From Carettochelys insculpta (lineage: Eukaryota; Chordata; Testudines; Carettochelyidae), in NCBI RefSeq assembly GCF_033958435.1, contig NC_134137.1, positions 245,194,501-245,258,500 of the forward strand: a stretch of 64,000 bases of DNA. The letters are read 5' to 3'. The stretch's first letter is position 1; the number at the start of each line of letters is the position of its first letter. A program made the translations under genes and the position numbers. Of this stretch, positions 11,059 to 21,300 are shown in pieces. The notes under the pieces are model-generated. The model searched no databases. It was not told the origin of the DNA and was given only the letters and a program-made list of their open reading frames with translations.

Positions 11059-11560
11059 CCCCCAACCCCCGGCTGGACACCTGGGATCCCTGGGTCCCCT
11101 TGGAGGGGTGTGCCCTGGGGGTGCTCAGGGGTGTGGCTGGCTGCCATGGGTGCTGGGTGGTCGGACTGGGGCCTCTGGAGGGTGTGCAGGGTGAGTATGT
11201 GCATGTGCTGCTGCGTGCATGCTCTCAGCTTCCTGCCACAGGATCTCTGGGTCCACGGTGCTTTAAGGGCTGCTGCACGCGGTGACCATAGGGCCCCAAA
11301 AGGGCTGCACAGCTCCTCTCAACCCCTCAGCTGTTGCTGCCATGGAGGACCCTGCTATTTTGAAGTAGTGGGACGCAGATTGTCTACACACGCCCTACTT
11401 CAGCATTAAATGTCAAAGTAGGGCACTATTCCCATCTTCTGATGGGAATAGTGATTTCAACGTCTTGCCGCCTAACATCAATTTCAACTTCGAAGTAGTG
11501 AATGGCATGTGTAGTTGGGCTGGCTACTTCGAAATAGTCAGCTAGGGTAGATGCGGCTCA

Positions 11561-11673
11561 TGTCTTCTAAGAGCCCAGTATGCAGTAGAAATGTTGGTGA
11601 TGCTAACCAATATTAACTTCCCACAGTTCAGAAAATTCTCTCATTCAGTGATGGATTAGAGAGGTACAACCTA
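11561..11673. mobile_element. Tigger-like MITE, right fragment (interrupted)
   Basis: Resumes with tgtcttct and agagcccagta, matching about 18258-18393, and ends attagagaggtacaacct before TA. Together with 6885-6962 it is one element split by the Harbinger insertion. Confidence 0.75.
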
Positions 11674-12329
11674 TAACATTAAAATCTGTGCCTATATGTA
11701 GCATACAAGCACTTTAAAAATATGCCTGGAAGCAAAAGTATGCTGTGTCCTTTTTAGGCTTGCAGGATCTTTCTACTTCGTGTTTAATTGTGATTAATTT
11801 CAAAGCACAGGACACCCACCACTCGGAATGTTATTTTTCACAGGTTGAGTGTATTATACTAGTTTAATGTAAACCAACAACATTTGTACGATCCTTTGTT
11901 GGGCTTATCTTTCATTTCTTATATTTGTTTCCTGTGCCTTTTTTGTAAAAAAGAGGAGCTGTTACTCAGCCAGCTCCCTGCCCGCCTCCACAGTCAATCC
12001 CATTGCTTGGGCTGCTGAGGTGATGGTACTCAGTACTGACAAAGTATCAACACACACAAAAAAACCCACTGTTTGTTTCTCCTGCAAATTGATTCAACAT
12101 ACTAGTGCAAAAGTCTTTGGGCCAAATCCTCAGACGGTATAGATTAGTATAGTTCCATTAAGTGGAAATATGCAGATTTACATCAAGTGAGGATTTATTC
12201 CTTTGCGTTCAATTTTTAAAAGATGTTGTGGACATATACGCCATGGTAAAGCCAAATAACAAATGTCCCTGTGCAAGAAATTTGTCTTCAGTTACCTAGT
12301 TACTTTATCTGTCTGGGAAGTCTGCCTTA
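11674..12329. other. RIBC2 intron 1, nothing recognised
   Basis: AT-rich sequence of about 650 bp with no supported feature. Confidence 0.4.
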
Positions 12330-12450
12330 CAGTTGTCTGCTACATGATTTCTTGTATCCTTCTCCAAAGCACCTGGCACTGGGCACTACTGGGTGACAGG
12401 ATATTGGACTGGATGGACCTTTGCCAGTTTCACTATTTCATCATGAACAC
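12330..12450 (+). mobile_element. CR1/L3-type LINE 3' end fragment
   Basis: Contains ggatattggactggatggacc, the characteristic 3' UTR phrase of CR1/L3 elements. No coding part remains. Confidence 0.5.
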
Positions 12451-12585
12451 CTGATGTGTAATCGAGGCCAAGGAAGGTATGGATTGCAGCAGGACATATA
12501 TTTTTCCCCAAGAACGGTACATTAGGCGGCTAGAAACTTCATCTCTAGGGGAGTCAATCAACAATACAGAATCATAAAAGCTGAA

Positions 12586-12981
12586 GTGGAAGCTGATGAT
12601 GTTTATGAGTTGGAGTTGCATGGATTGCCTCTGAGCAACAATGATCTTTTAGAGTTGGACATGCATGATTTTGAAGAAGAAACTACATCTGATAGTGAAG
12701 AAGAGGGCGATTCTGAACAGAAAGCAGTCTTCACAATTCAGTCTCTAAAGGAAATGTTCAACCATGTTGAACAAGCAATAGAAATCACACAAAGATATGA
12801 CAATCTTTTTGACCGCTCATTAATGGTGGCTAGGTGCATTAGAGAATCTATGGCTTGCTACTGAGAAATATTAAAAGGAAAGCAAAATGCAGGGAAGCAG
12901 AGAATCCTTGATTCTTTCTTTAAAAAGAAAACAAAGCAAACTTTCCCTGATGAACTTGAAGCAGGACTCTCTGGGTGTTAA
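12586..12981 (+). pseudogene. Tigger/pogo transposase C-terminal remnant
   Basis: The frame carries an acidic stretch (LLELDMHDFEEETTSDSEEE), then FTIQSLKEMFNHVEQAIE, RYDNLFDRSLMVARCIRESM and, after an in-frame TGA where Tigger proteins read CYREI, EILKGKQNAGKQRILDSFFK. The order (acidic tail, SLKE..., ERYxKVARxI, CYRE..., SILDxFFKK) is that of Tigger DDE transposases of the Tc1/mariner superfamily. The catalytic domain is missing upstream. Stops at 12862 and 12979. Not a host gene. Confidence 0.7.
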
Positions 12982-13870
12982 GACTGAAACGAATGTTCGA
13001 TTTAATGATTTCTTACATTAAAAATGTTTTAATTAATACTGAAGCAGGATCCTCTGTGTTTTAAGGTTAAAATGAATGTTTTAAGGTTAAAATTATTTTT
13101 TTGATTTTATGTATTTTACATTAAAAATGCTTTAATGCATACTGAAGCAAGACCCTTTGGATTTTAAGGTTAAAATCCTTTAAGTTAGAACATAAGAACA
13201 TAAGAATGGCCATACTGGGTCAGACCAAAGGTCCATCAAGCCCAGCATCCCATCTGCCGACGGTGGCCAATGCCAGGTGCCCCAGAGAAGGAGAACAGAA
13301 GACAAGTGATTTATCTCCTGCCATCCATCTCCTGCCCTTGTTATGAAGGCTAGGGCACCATACTTTATCCCTGGCTAATAGCCATTTATGGACCTGACCT
13401 GCAAAAATTTATCAAGCTCTTTTTTAAACCCTAATAGAGTCCTGGCCTTCACAGCCTCCTCGGGCAAGGAGTTCCACAGGTTGACTGTGCGCTGTGTGAA
13501 GAAAAATTTCCTTTTATTAGTTTTGAACCTACTACCCATCAATTTCATTTGGTGTCCCCTAGTTCTTGTATTATGGGAAAAGGTAAATAATTTTTCTATA
13601 TTCACTTTCTCCACACCATTCATGATTTTATATACCTCTATCATATCGCCCCTCAATCGCCTCTTTTCCAAACTGAAAAGTCCCAGTCTCTCTAGCCTCT
13701 CCCCATATGGGACCCTTTCCAGGCCCCTAATCATCTTAGTCGCCCTTTTCTGAACCTTTTCTAATGCCAATATATCTTTTTTGAGGTGAGGAAACCACAT
13801 CTGCACGCAGTACTCGAGATGTTGAATGTTTGAATTAAGAATTTTTACATTAAAATGTTTTAATGCATAG
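12952..13870 (+). repeat. AT-rich tandem repeat after the Tigger remnant, split by a CR1 insertion
   Basis: About 3.5 copies of a 90-100-bp unit (tactgaagcagga ... ttaaggttaaaat ... ttacattaaaaatg ... tttaatgca) start near 12952, 13037 and 13137. The last unit is interrupted at about 13188 by a CR1 fragment and resumes at about 13824. The unit is probably an amplified Tigger 3' UTR segment. Confidence 0.7.
13188..13823 (-). mobile_element. CR1-type LINE, 3' end with ORF2 C-terminus
   Basis: The minus-strand frame reads [60 protein letters not shown] and [18 protein letters not shown], the C-terminal region after RT in CR1 ORF2. It is followed by a 3' UTR with ggaccTTTGGTCTGACCCAG read on the minus strand and the terminal ttcttatgttc repeat at 13190-13205. 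5' truncated, as usual. It interrupts an AT-rich tandem repeat. Confidence 0.88.
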
Positions 13871-14696
13871 TGTAGGTGTTCCATTGCTAACAGACATTAA
13901 AACAAGAAAACAACTTAAAGGACTCGGTCCCTGTCCCAAAATATTAACATGCATTTTTACTGAACAAAAATCCATTGCAAGTTATTTGGGTGGTGTTACC
14001 ACATGTGAGGTCCCTAACCCCCTGTACTTACATGTATTCCTATGGGGGAAAATTCCCGTTAATACATGGTTTCTCGATACATCACGACTTTGCGGTCCCC
14101 AACCAAGATGTATAAAGGGGACCCTCTGTCCATTAAGTATGTTTGCCCCAGGGAAAGGCTCCGGCAACTCCCCACCACCTCGCCCCTGCTACCGCCTTTC
14201 ACTGACATGTAACTACCCCTGCCCCATGGAGCCTGCTTGCTTTTCACGATAGCGCATAGCCACACACACCCGACCTGTAAACGCAACGCCCGTGGGACCT
14301 GATCCGGTCCCCACAAAAGAAAGCTGCAGTTTTGTCTTTGCTTTCGACGGAAGCAAGTCGGGCTACACCTGCGCGATGCGAAGAGGTAACCTTTGGCAAT
14401 ACACCTGAAACGCTGCGGCTGTCTGAGTCTGAGTGCCTGCCAAATGCGACGCCACCAGCATGCAGCGGTGTTCCCCCGCCTGTCAATGGGGCTATGACAC
14501 TCATCTTTGCAAAGCGCCCCGAGATGTCGGGACAAGCCGCCACATCGTTCCCTGGACTGGTCTCCGGACACTCGCGGCCCCGCCTTTGAGCCGCCTCGCT
14601 CCACACAGAAATCCGCCGCTCGGGGGAGGCTGGGCCAGTCCGGCCGCCGCTAGACCGCAGCACTAGGCGGCGGCGGCCCCCGGCCCGCCACCTTAC
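13871..14696. other. RIBC2 intron 1, exon 1-proximal part
   Basis: 14000-14240 resembles a small TA-type DNA element (ccccctgtacttacatg, attcccgttaatacatgg) but I could not fix its ends. 14250-14696 is GC-rich intron sequence running into the exon 1 donor. I could not support any ORF here as a gene. Confidence 0.35.
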
Positions 14697-14813
14697 CCCG
14701 ATGGTCCGGACTCGGGCGTCGAAGATGCGGGTCTGCCTGCGCAGCTCTCTCTGTCGCCTCCGCTCCAGCGCGGCCGCCTCGGCCAGGTCCCGCTGCAGGC
14801 CCAGCTTGCGCAT
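14697..14813 (-). CDS. RIBC2: RIBC2 exon 1 (start codon)
   Basis: ATG (14813-14811, minus strand) opens 39 codons: MRKLGLQRDLAEAAALERRR, QRELRRQTRIFDARVRTIG, then a GT donor at 14696-14695 in phase 0. Alternating Arg/Glu-rich helix and the terminal VRTIG are hallmarks of the RIB43A family N-terminus. Between RIBC1 and RIBC2, the head-to-head position next to SMC1B is the RIBC2 arrangement known in human. The protein binds inside doublet microtubules of motile cilia and sperm flagella. Translation in the unspliced frame runs on to 14244 but loses the family pattern at the donor. Confidence 0.9.
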
Positions 14814-14945
14814 GGTGCCGCGGGGTCAGCTGCAACCGAGGCCGAACAACGAAGGTCTCCCGCCGGATCCCAATTCCCCCGACCCCGGGCGCCGAGCACG
14901 AACCGACAGCGCCCTGCCCAGCCCCCAGCGATGTCAACACAGTGG

Positions 14946-14959
14946 GTTGCTAAGGGAAC
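14946..14959. promoter_or_regulatory. RFX X-box-like site
   Basis: gttgctaagggaac has the two-half-site shape of the X-box (GTNRCC ... RGYAAC), with one departure in each half. It is 133 bp upstream of the RIBC2 ATG. RFX factors drive ciliary genes, and RFX2 drives spermatid genes. Confidence 0.6.
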
Positions 14960-15015
14960 AAGCCCCGCCCCCCAGCACCTCTACTTGGCTCCTCCTCCCT
15001 GATCCCGCTCCCCTC

Positions 15016-15035
15016 GGAAATCTCTCGAGATTTCC
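15016..15035. promoter_or_regulatory. Inverted repeat ggaaatctc-tc-gagatttcc
   Basis: Nine-base arms separated by tc, centred 248 bp before the SMC1B ATG. Symmetry suggests a dimeric protein site; no factor can be named from sequence alone. Confidence 0.35.
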
Positions 15036-15139
15036 CTTCTCTCCTTCTCGCGCCAACCAGCACGAGGCGGCTTCTCTTTGGGGAATTCGCCTGTTGCCTG
15101 AAGGGGGCGCGAGGCGTGGAGGGTGCGCGTGACACCTGC

Positions 15140-15148
15140 TTTCCCGCC
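15140..15148 (+). promoter_or_regulatory. E2F consensus site upstream of SMC1B
   Basis: tttcccgcc is a full E2F consensus, 20 bp upstream of the TATA-like box. From memory of the literature, mammalian SMC1B is silenced in somatic cells by E2F6, so the site has an obvious candidate role. Confidence 0.6.
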
Positions 15149-15168
15149 TCCCCGCCGCCCCGCGTCCA

Positions 15169-15174
15169 TATAAG
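15169..15174 (+). promoter_or_regulatory. TATA-like box for SMC1B
   Basis: tataag about 105 bp upstream of the SMC1B ATG, which would put transcription start near 15200. Confidence 0.4.
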
Positions 15175-15218
15175 ACAGCACCTCACGCCATGCGCTTCCT
15201 TGGGGGGAGTTTCAGACG

Positions 15219-15227
15219 TTAACCGCC
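15219..15227 (+). promoter_or_regulatory. Myb-type site near the SMC1B transcription start
   Basis: ttaaccgcc fits the YAAC(N)G core bound by MYB proteins, including MYBL1 (A-MYB), the male pachytene regulator. It is a short motif, so a chance match is possible. Confidence 0.35.
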
Positions 15228-15273
15228 CTCGCCCCCTCCCGCGTCCCAGCGCGCTCCTACCCCCGCCCGCGGG

Positions 15274-15382
15274 ATGGGTTACCTGAAGCTGCTGCTGTTG
15301 GACAACTTCAAATCATGGCGGGGGCAGCAGAGCATCGGCCCCTTCATGAAATTCAACTGCATCATTGGGCCCAACGGATCAG
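15274..15382 (+). CDS. SMC1B: SMC1B exon 1
   Basis: ATG at 15274 opens [20 protein letters not shown], then [16 protein letters not shown]: the first beta strands of the SMC head and most of the Walker A loop. The donor GT at 15383 splits the glycine codon before the catalytic lysine. The ATG is preceded by ccgcccgcggg and gives the length expected for SMC1 proteins. Confidence 0.95.
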
Positions 15383-18300
15383 GTAGCAGGGGCAAGACTC
15401 AGCCCAGGGGACCTTGGGGCTCTGTTGGGCTGGGTCCAGCCTGGGGTAGGACACTTTCCTACCCCGGGGATAGTGTCTCTCCCGCTGGCCAGTCTGCAGG
15501 TGGTGCTGGCTGCAGCTGCCCTCCTCCTGCTGACAAAAGGCCAGGTACCCCAGTGTCACCACAGTGTTGCACACTCCAGTGTGGTCATGGTGCTTGAGGT
15601 CTGAAGGTGGGGGTGGCCTGAAGAGGCCCAGCCGCAATGTCTACCCGGGTGGTTTCAGTGCCAGAGCCTGAGTTCAGCAAGCCAGTGTCCATCACCCTGG
15701 TTCAGACTTGCTGCCACTTGCTGTTTTGACATACCTGAAGCCGGTATGGTCTGTCTGTCATGTGGTGGCAGGCAGCCCAGGTGTGTTCCCTGTAGACTGA
15801 AGGGACTGAGTCCAGGGTCTCCTCCTTACTCATGACGGGTGCATTTACATTAGTGTAACTAACATGCAAATTCTCCCACCGTGGACACTTAGTGTAGGCA
15901 AGTATTACCAGACCTAGAGTAGGTGGTGGAGTCCGGCTTGTGATGTTGATCTTGCTCTGCTATCTCAGGGCAAGCACAAGCAGGACCTTGTCTCCAATTG
16001 GGATTTTACCACAAGGTAGTATTGTGTGTATTCATGTTGTGTGCTGGGGGAAGGATCAGAAGGGGAACCTTTCAGAGCAGTGAAGACAAAGCTTCAGGTA
16101 GTCACAACAACTCCACCACTTTTTCTACTCAAAAAGAAAAATTTTTATTTACAGTAGTGCAGATTTTTCTATTAATAAAAATGTAGACAGTGTAATGGAG
16201 GTATGGTCTTAGAAACAGTTTGTTTGGCACTGTTGGAAACCACAGCATGTACCAAGCCCTGATAGCTGCATCTGTTCTTGTTTTGATTGTATTTGCCCTT
16301 CAGCAAGTTTAACGAATATGAGAGTAAAAACTCTGCCAGTCCAGACGTTGTTTTGCATTACCCATCACAGCTCAACTGCTGGGAGAATTTTTCTAAACTG
16401 GTGTAGAAAAAGCAGTAGATGCAATAGCGATCTATTCCAGGAGTGATAGAGTTGCCCAGTGAACACAGCAGGGACCTAGAATTTTGGGATGAGTTCCTCA
16501 CTCTGCCATTAACTTATTCTTATCCTGATGAAGTAACTTCGCCTCCTGTGCCTGAGGTTTCTACATGCAAGGTCTTTGAAAAATGGAAAAATAGTATTGG
16601 TTAATAAAGTAGTTTATTAGGTGAGCTTTTGTGGGACAGACCCACTTCTTCAGACCATAGCCAGACCAGAACAGACTCAATATTTAAGACACAGAGAACC
16701 AAAACCAGTAAGCAAGGAGGACAAATCAGAAAAAGATAATCAAGGTGAGCAAATCAGAGAGTGGAGGCGTGGGGGGAAAGATCAAGAATTAGATTGAGTC
16801 AAGTATGCAGATGAGCCCCTATAGTGACTCAGAAAGTTTCCATCACGATTTAAACCATGTGTTAATGTTCTGAATTTGAATATAAATGTCAGTTCGTCCA
16901 CTTCTCTTTCTAAAATGGAGCGATAATGTCTCTTCATTAACACACATACCTTGAGGTCATTGACAGAATGCCCCATTCCATTAAAATGTTGACTAACTGG
17001 CTTGTGGATCTGGAGTGTTTTGATGTCTGTTTTGTGCCTGTTGACCCTTTGTCTAAAGGAGTTAGAAGTCTGTCCAATATACAAAGCATCTGGGCATTGT
17101 TGGCACATGATGGCATATATGATGTTGGTAGAGGAGCATGAGAAAGTGCCCGTGATTCTGTGAGTAACCAGGTTAGGTCCAGTGATGGTATTTCCAGAGA
17201 CGATATGAGGACAAAGCTGGCAGCGGGCTTTGTTGCAGGGAAAGGTTCCAGGACTGGTGTTCCTGGGTATTCTGTCAATGATCTCAAGGTATGTGTGTTA
17301 ATGAAGAGACATTATCGCTCCATTTTAGAAAGAGAAGTGGACGAACTGACATTTATATTCAAATTTGGAACATTAACACATGGTTTAAATCGTGATGGAA
17401 ACTTTCTGAGTCACTATAGGGGCTCGTCTGCATACTTGACTCAATCTAATTCTTGATCTTCCCCCCACCCCTCCACTTTCTGATTTGCTCATCTTGATTA
17501 TCTTTTTCTGATTTGTCCTCCTTGCTTACTGTTTTTGGTTCTCTGTGTCTTAAATATTGAGTCTGTTCTGGTCTGGCTATGGTCTGAAGAAGTGGGTCTG
17601 TCCCACGAAAGCTCACCTAATAAACTATTTTGCTAGTCTTTAAAGTGCTACTTGACTGCTTTTTGTTTTGATAGTGTATAGACTAGCACGGCTTACTCTC
17701 TGTTAGTATTGGTTAATGTATTTTTCATTGCTTTAATTTAATGTCCCTCTGTGCATGGATGATACCTACGTTCTCCCCTACAGCTTCTAATTTCAGAAGG
17801 AATGAAGTTTTCAGATACGTATCCAGTTACATCAACATAAGATAGAAAATCAGTACCCAGAAGAAACTCTGATACTGTAACAGCAACGAAGGGTCCTGTG
17901 GCACCTTATAGACTAACAGAAAAGTTTTGAGCATGTGTGATCTCCAGCATTTATTTCAAGAATGTTCTTATTTCCTCTCTCCTGTTTGTTTTTTTTTCCT
18001 GCGCGTGGGGGAAATGCTGTGTGGAAGGGGTGAAGGAGCAAGACAGAAGATATAGTGTAATATTGAATTACAGGTTGAACCTCTCTGATCTGTAACACAC
18101 TCTGCTGTAACATCCGTAGTCTGGCATACCGTTAGTTAGCTGGATGATCACTTATGAGTATGTCCAAGTTTCCTGTGGTCCCGTAAAGTTTGTTTCCAGC
18201 CACCAGCCCTGGTTCTCAGTGTTCTGTGCTGTTATTTAGCTTTAATTTAATCCTAAATGTCTTCTGAGAACCCAGTAAGCAGTGAAAATGTAGGTACTGC

Positions 18301-21300
18301 TGCTAGACAATATTGACATCCTGTGGTCTGGAAAATTCTTTCATCCAGCACCGATCACGTCCGGAGGGTGCCAGATTAGAGAGGTTCAACCTGTGGTGAC
18401 TTTGGGAGCCCATGAAAATAAGGGTGCTAGCAGGAATGACAGATAAGAGAAAGAGAGGAGGAAAAAAGTTTTGCAGGAGTGATCACATATTAAGTATTAG
18501 AAATATTAGCAGAAAAATATTCAGAATAATGTAAGGAAATATGGAAAATACACTCTGGGATTCAGTAACCTGAAAGAAAGTGTTCTAAATGCATCATGGA
18601 CCATTTTGATAACACTGTCAATGACTATAGTATGTAGGAGGCAACTGATACTGTCAGGGGGCGCAAAACAAAAAAGCAGTCAAGTAGTACTTTAAAGACA
18701 AAATAATTTATTAGGTGATGAGCTTTTGTGGGACAGACCCACCTCTTCAGATCATAGCCATACCAGAACAGACTCAATATATAAAGTACAGAGGTCTAAA
18801 AGTTATCAAGGTTGGCAAATCAGAAGATCAGAGGGGCGGCAGGAGGGGGGTGGGTGGTGGGGAAGTCAAGAGTTAGATAGAACAAAATAAGTAAGAGAGT
18901 TCTTATAATGGGCCAGGTAATATTTTACTGCATGGTAGTCTTGTGGTAATATAGTAGTTACCTGGCCCGTTATAAGGACTCTTTTTTACTTACTTTGTTT
19001 TATCTAATTCTTGTCTTCCCCATCCCACCCCCCCCCCCACTGCCCCCGCTCTTCTGATTTGCCAACCTTGATAACAATTTTTCTGTTTTGTCAACCTTCA
19101 TAACAACTTTTGGACCTTTGTGCGTTACATATTGAGTCTGTTCTGGTATGGCTGTGATCTGAAGAAGTGGGTCTGTCCCACAAAAGCTCATCACCTAATA
19201 AATTATCTTGTTAGTCTTTAAAGTGCTACTTGACTGCTTTTTTTTTTTTTTTTTTTGATAGAGTACAGATTAACATAGCAATCTCTCTGTCCCGATTCAA
19301 GAGGCACAATTAGACATGCTTCGATAAAGGGATATATATCTGGGTGTGTCAGAAACTACGTATGGAATTAAATGGTGAAACACTTTAATAATAATCTATT
19401 GCAGGCATTGATACCAGCCTTTAGTTATATTTGAAAATTAATTTTTGTAGACCTCTTCTGTAATTTAATTTAAAAAATGTTAGGTTTTCAAGACAACAAA
19501 ACTGACATTAAAATAAGATTGGAAATAAGTAGTCATCCAAGTATGTTCACACCTATTAACTTTTAATTTTTATATCTGTATTTTTTTTTATCATTTTAAA
19601 GGAAAATCAAATATAATGGATGCCCTTAGTTTTGTAATGGGTGAAAGAACAGCAAATTTAAGAGTGAAAAGTGTGCGAGAACTTATTCATGGAGCACATG
19701 TTGGAAAGCCATTTTCCTCCACTGCAAGTGTAAAAATAATATACTGTGAAGAAAATGGAGAAGAGAAAACGTTTGCAAGAATCATTCGAGGTAAGTAGTA
19801 GGTTTTGTTGCAAGTATTTTCTGTGCTGGGTACACAAAACGTGTTCACTTTTTAAAAATTCTTATACTAATAATCTGAAGGTACAACATAGGGTAATGAA
19901 TCCTTTGGAATTAAGACAGATTTTACTGTGCTTATGAAGATAGCCAGCTCTAATTTTAAGGAAGAAAACAACAAAGTAGAAGAGTTAACCAGAGGTGCTA
20001 AACAAAATACATGTTATGCTCCCTGCCCTAATGATTGCCAGACTGTGTCTGTGAGAGTCTGCCAAAGGAAGTGAGTTCCAAAGAGTGAGGCATGTCTGCT
20101 GTGAAAACTGTGTTGTGGACACAAGCCTAGATTCTCTGTGATACTTAGTCTCCTAAATTCCATTGAAATCAATGGGAGTTACATGCCTAGATATCTTTGA
20201 GGATCCGGGTATGGTTTCCAACACTGGAAGCAAACCCAATCCTAATTACATATAGGTGAGGCGTAGGATTGGTAAGCATATCTAAAAATTATTGACCATT
20301 CTGGTCTTTAAAGAATAACATAGTGAACTTCACAAGAGAAAGAAAAGAAAACCCATGCAGAGATCTGAGCAAAGGAGATGTAACTATCCCACGTCACTCA
20401 TGCAAAGAGCAGCTGCATTTTACTTTAGCTCTAGTGTCTGGATGCACTTTAGGAGAAGTCCTGAATATATTGTGGTAGTCAAGATGAGTAGTAACAGGTG
20501 TGGTTAATGATGTAATTTCCACATTACAAATAATTGTTGAATTCTGGAGATGACCAGATCAAAGAAATTTAGGGCTAGAAGGAACCTCAAGATGTCAGCT
20601 AGTCCATCCTCCATTTTGAAACAGGATTACCTGTACTATCTCTAAACTTTTTGTCAAAGCCTCCAATAATAAGGCTTCCACAAGTTCCCTTGGTAACTTG
20701 TTCCAGTACTTTGTTAGCCTTATAGTTAGTCTTTCATATTATCTAATGTAAACTTTCTTGCTGTAGTTTGAGGTGACTACTAGTTTTCCTCCGTTCAGTG
20801 AACTACTGTTTTTTTTTTTTCAGAACAGTCTTTAAAACTCGGGTATGGAAACTATGGACCTTGCTCATTTTTATCCAGCCAGGGTCACACATTTTCAGCT
20901 AACCTGGTGGGAGTGTGGAGGCTCAGTGCTTCCCTTTGCAGCAGAACAAGCGTGTGCTTATGGATCCAGCCCTCTAGGAGGGGTGGATGATTGGGGCTCA
21001 CTCCACAGCAGGGGTCAAGGGGGAAGCTGTGAATCTCAGTGCCCCTTACCCCCCAGCAAATGAGTTCAACATGTGTGGCCTGCCACTGAGGGTTTTATTT
21101 ATTTTTATTTTATTTATTTATTTTTTTCCTTTTGTGGGTCAGTGATCCCTCATACAAGGAAGATTCTCTATCCCTGCCTTAAAATATTTGGAGACTGTTA
21201 TCCTGTCTCCCTTCAGTCTTCTTTCCATAAGATTAAACATGCCCAGTATTTTCTACCCTTATGGTTTGGATTTTCTCCGTGTTAAATCTAGATATTAAGT

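Larger units (their letters stand above)
6963..11557 (+). mobile_element. Two-gene PIF/Harbinger transposon, degraded autonomous element
   Basis: Ends are tggctatgtctacactag (6963-6980) and its inverted counterpart ctagggtagatgcggc (11542-11557), with 3-bp flanks TAA (6960-6962) and TCA (11558-11560). Inside are a DDE transposase on the plus strand and a Myb/SANT-like gene on the minus strand, convergent, which is the usual Harbinger content. It sits in a Tigger-like MITE whose intact copy at 18071-18393 supplies the empty site. A foldback MITE is nested near its left end. The transposase is broken by frameshifts. Confidence 0.85.
14814..15273. promoter_or_regulatory. RIBC2-SMC1B bidirectional promoter, GC-rich
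   Basis: The 460 bp between the two start codons is GC-rich, with CpGs, and lies head to head between RIBC2 (minus) and SMC1B (plus). It must hold both 5' UTRs and transcription starts. Recognisable pieces are an X-box-like site (14946-14959), a 9-bp inverted repeat (15016-15035), an E2F site (15140-15148), a TATA-like box (15169-15174) and a Myb-type site (15219-15227). No transposon recognised in it, unlike the flanking introns. Confidence 0.8.
16606..17703. mobile_element. Penelope-like element, inverted dimer B
   Basis: Left arm (16606-17268, minus) and right arm (17269-17703, plus) meet at different 5' truncation points and share about 400 bp. A 14-bp direct repeat tagtattggttaat flanks the dimer (16592-16605 and 17704-17717). 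The left arm has lost its outermost 3' bases; the right keeps gatagtgtatagactagcac. The arms belong to the same subfamily as dimer A. Confidence 0.92.

Noticed and set aside
12586..12864. A 92-codon acidic protein as a novel small gene
   Set aside because: Pattern matches Tigger transposase tails and continues past a TGA to the typical SFFKK end.
13375..13884. A 169-codon minus frame as a RIBC2 exon
   Set aside because: It is CR1 ORF2 C-terminus, lacks the RIB43A pattern and has no matching splice sites.
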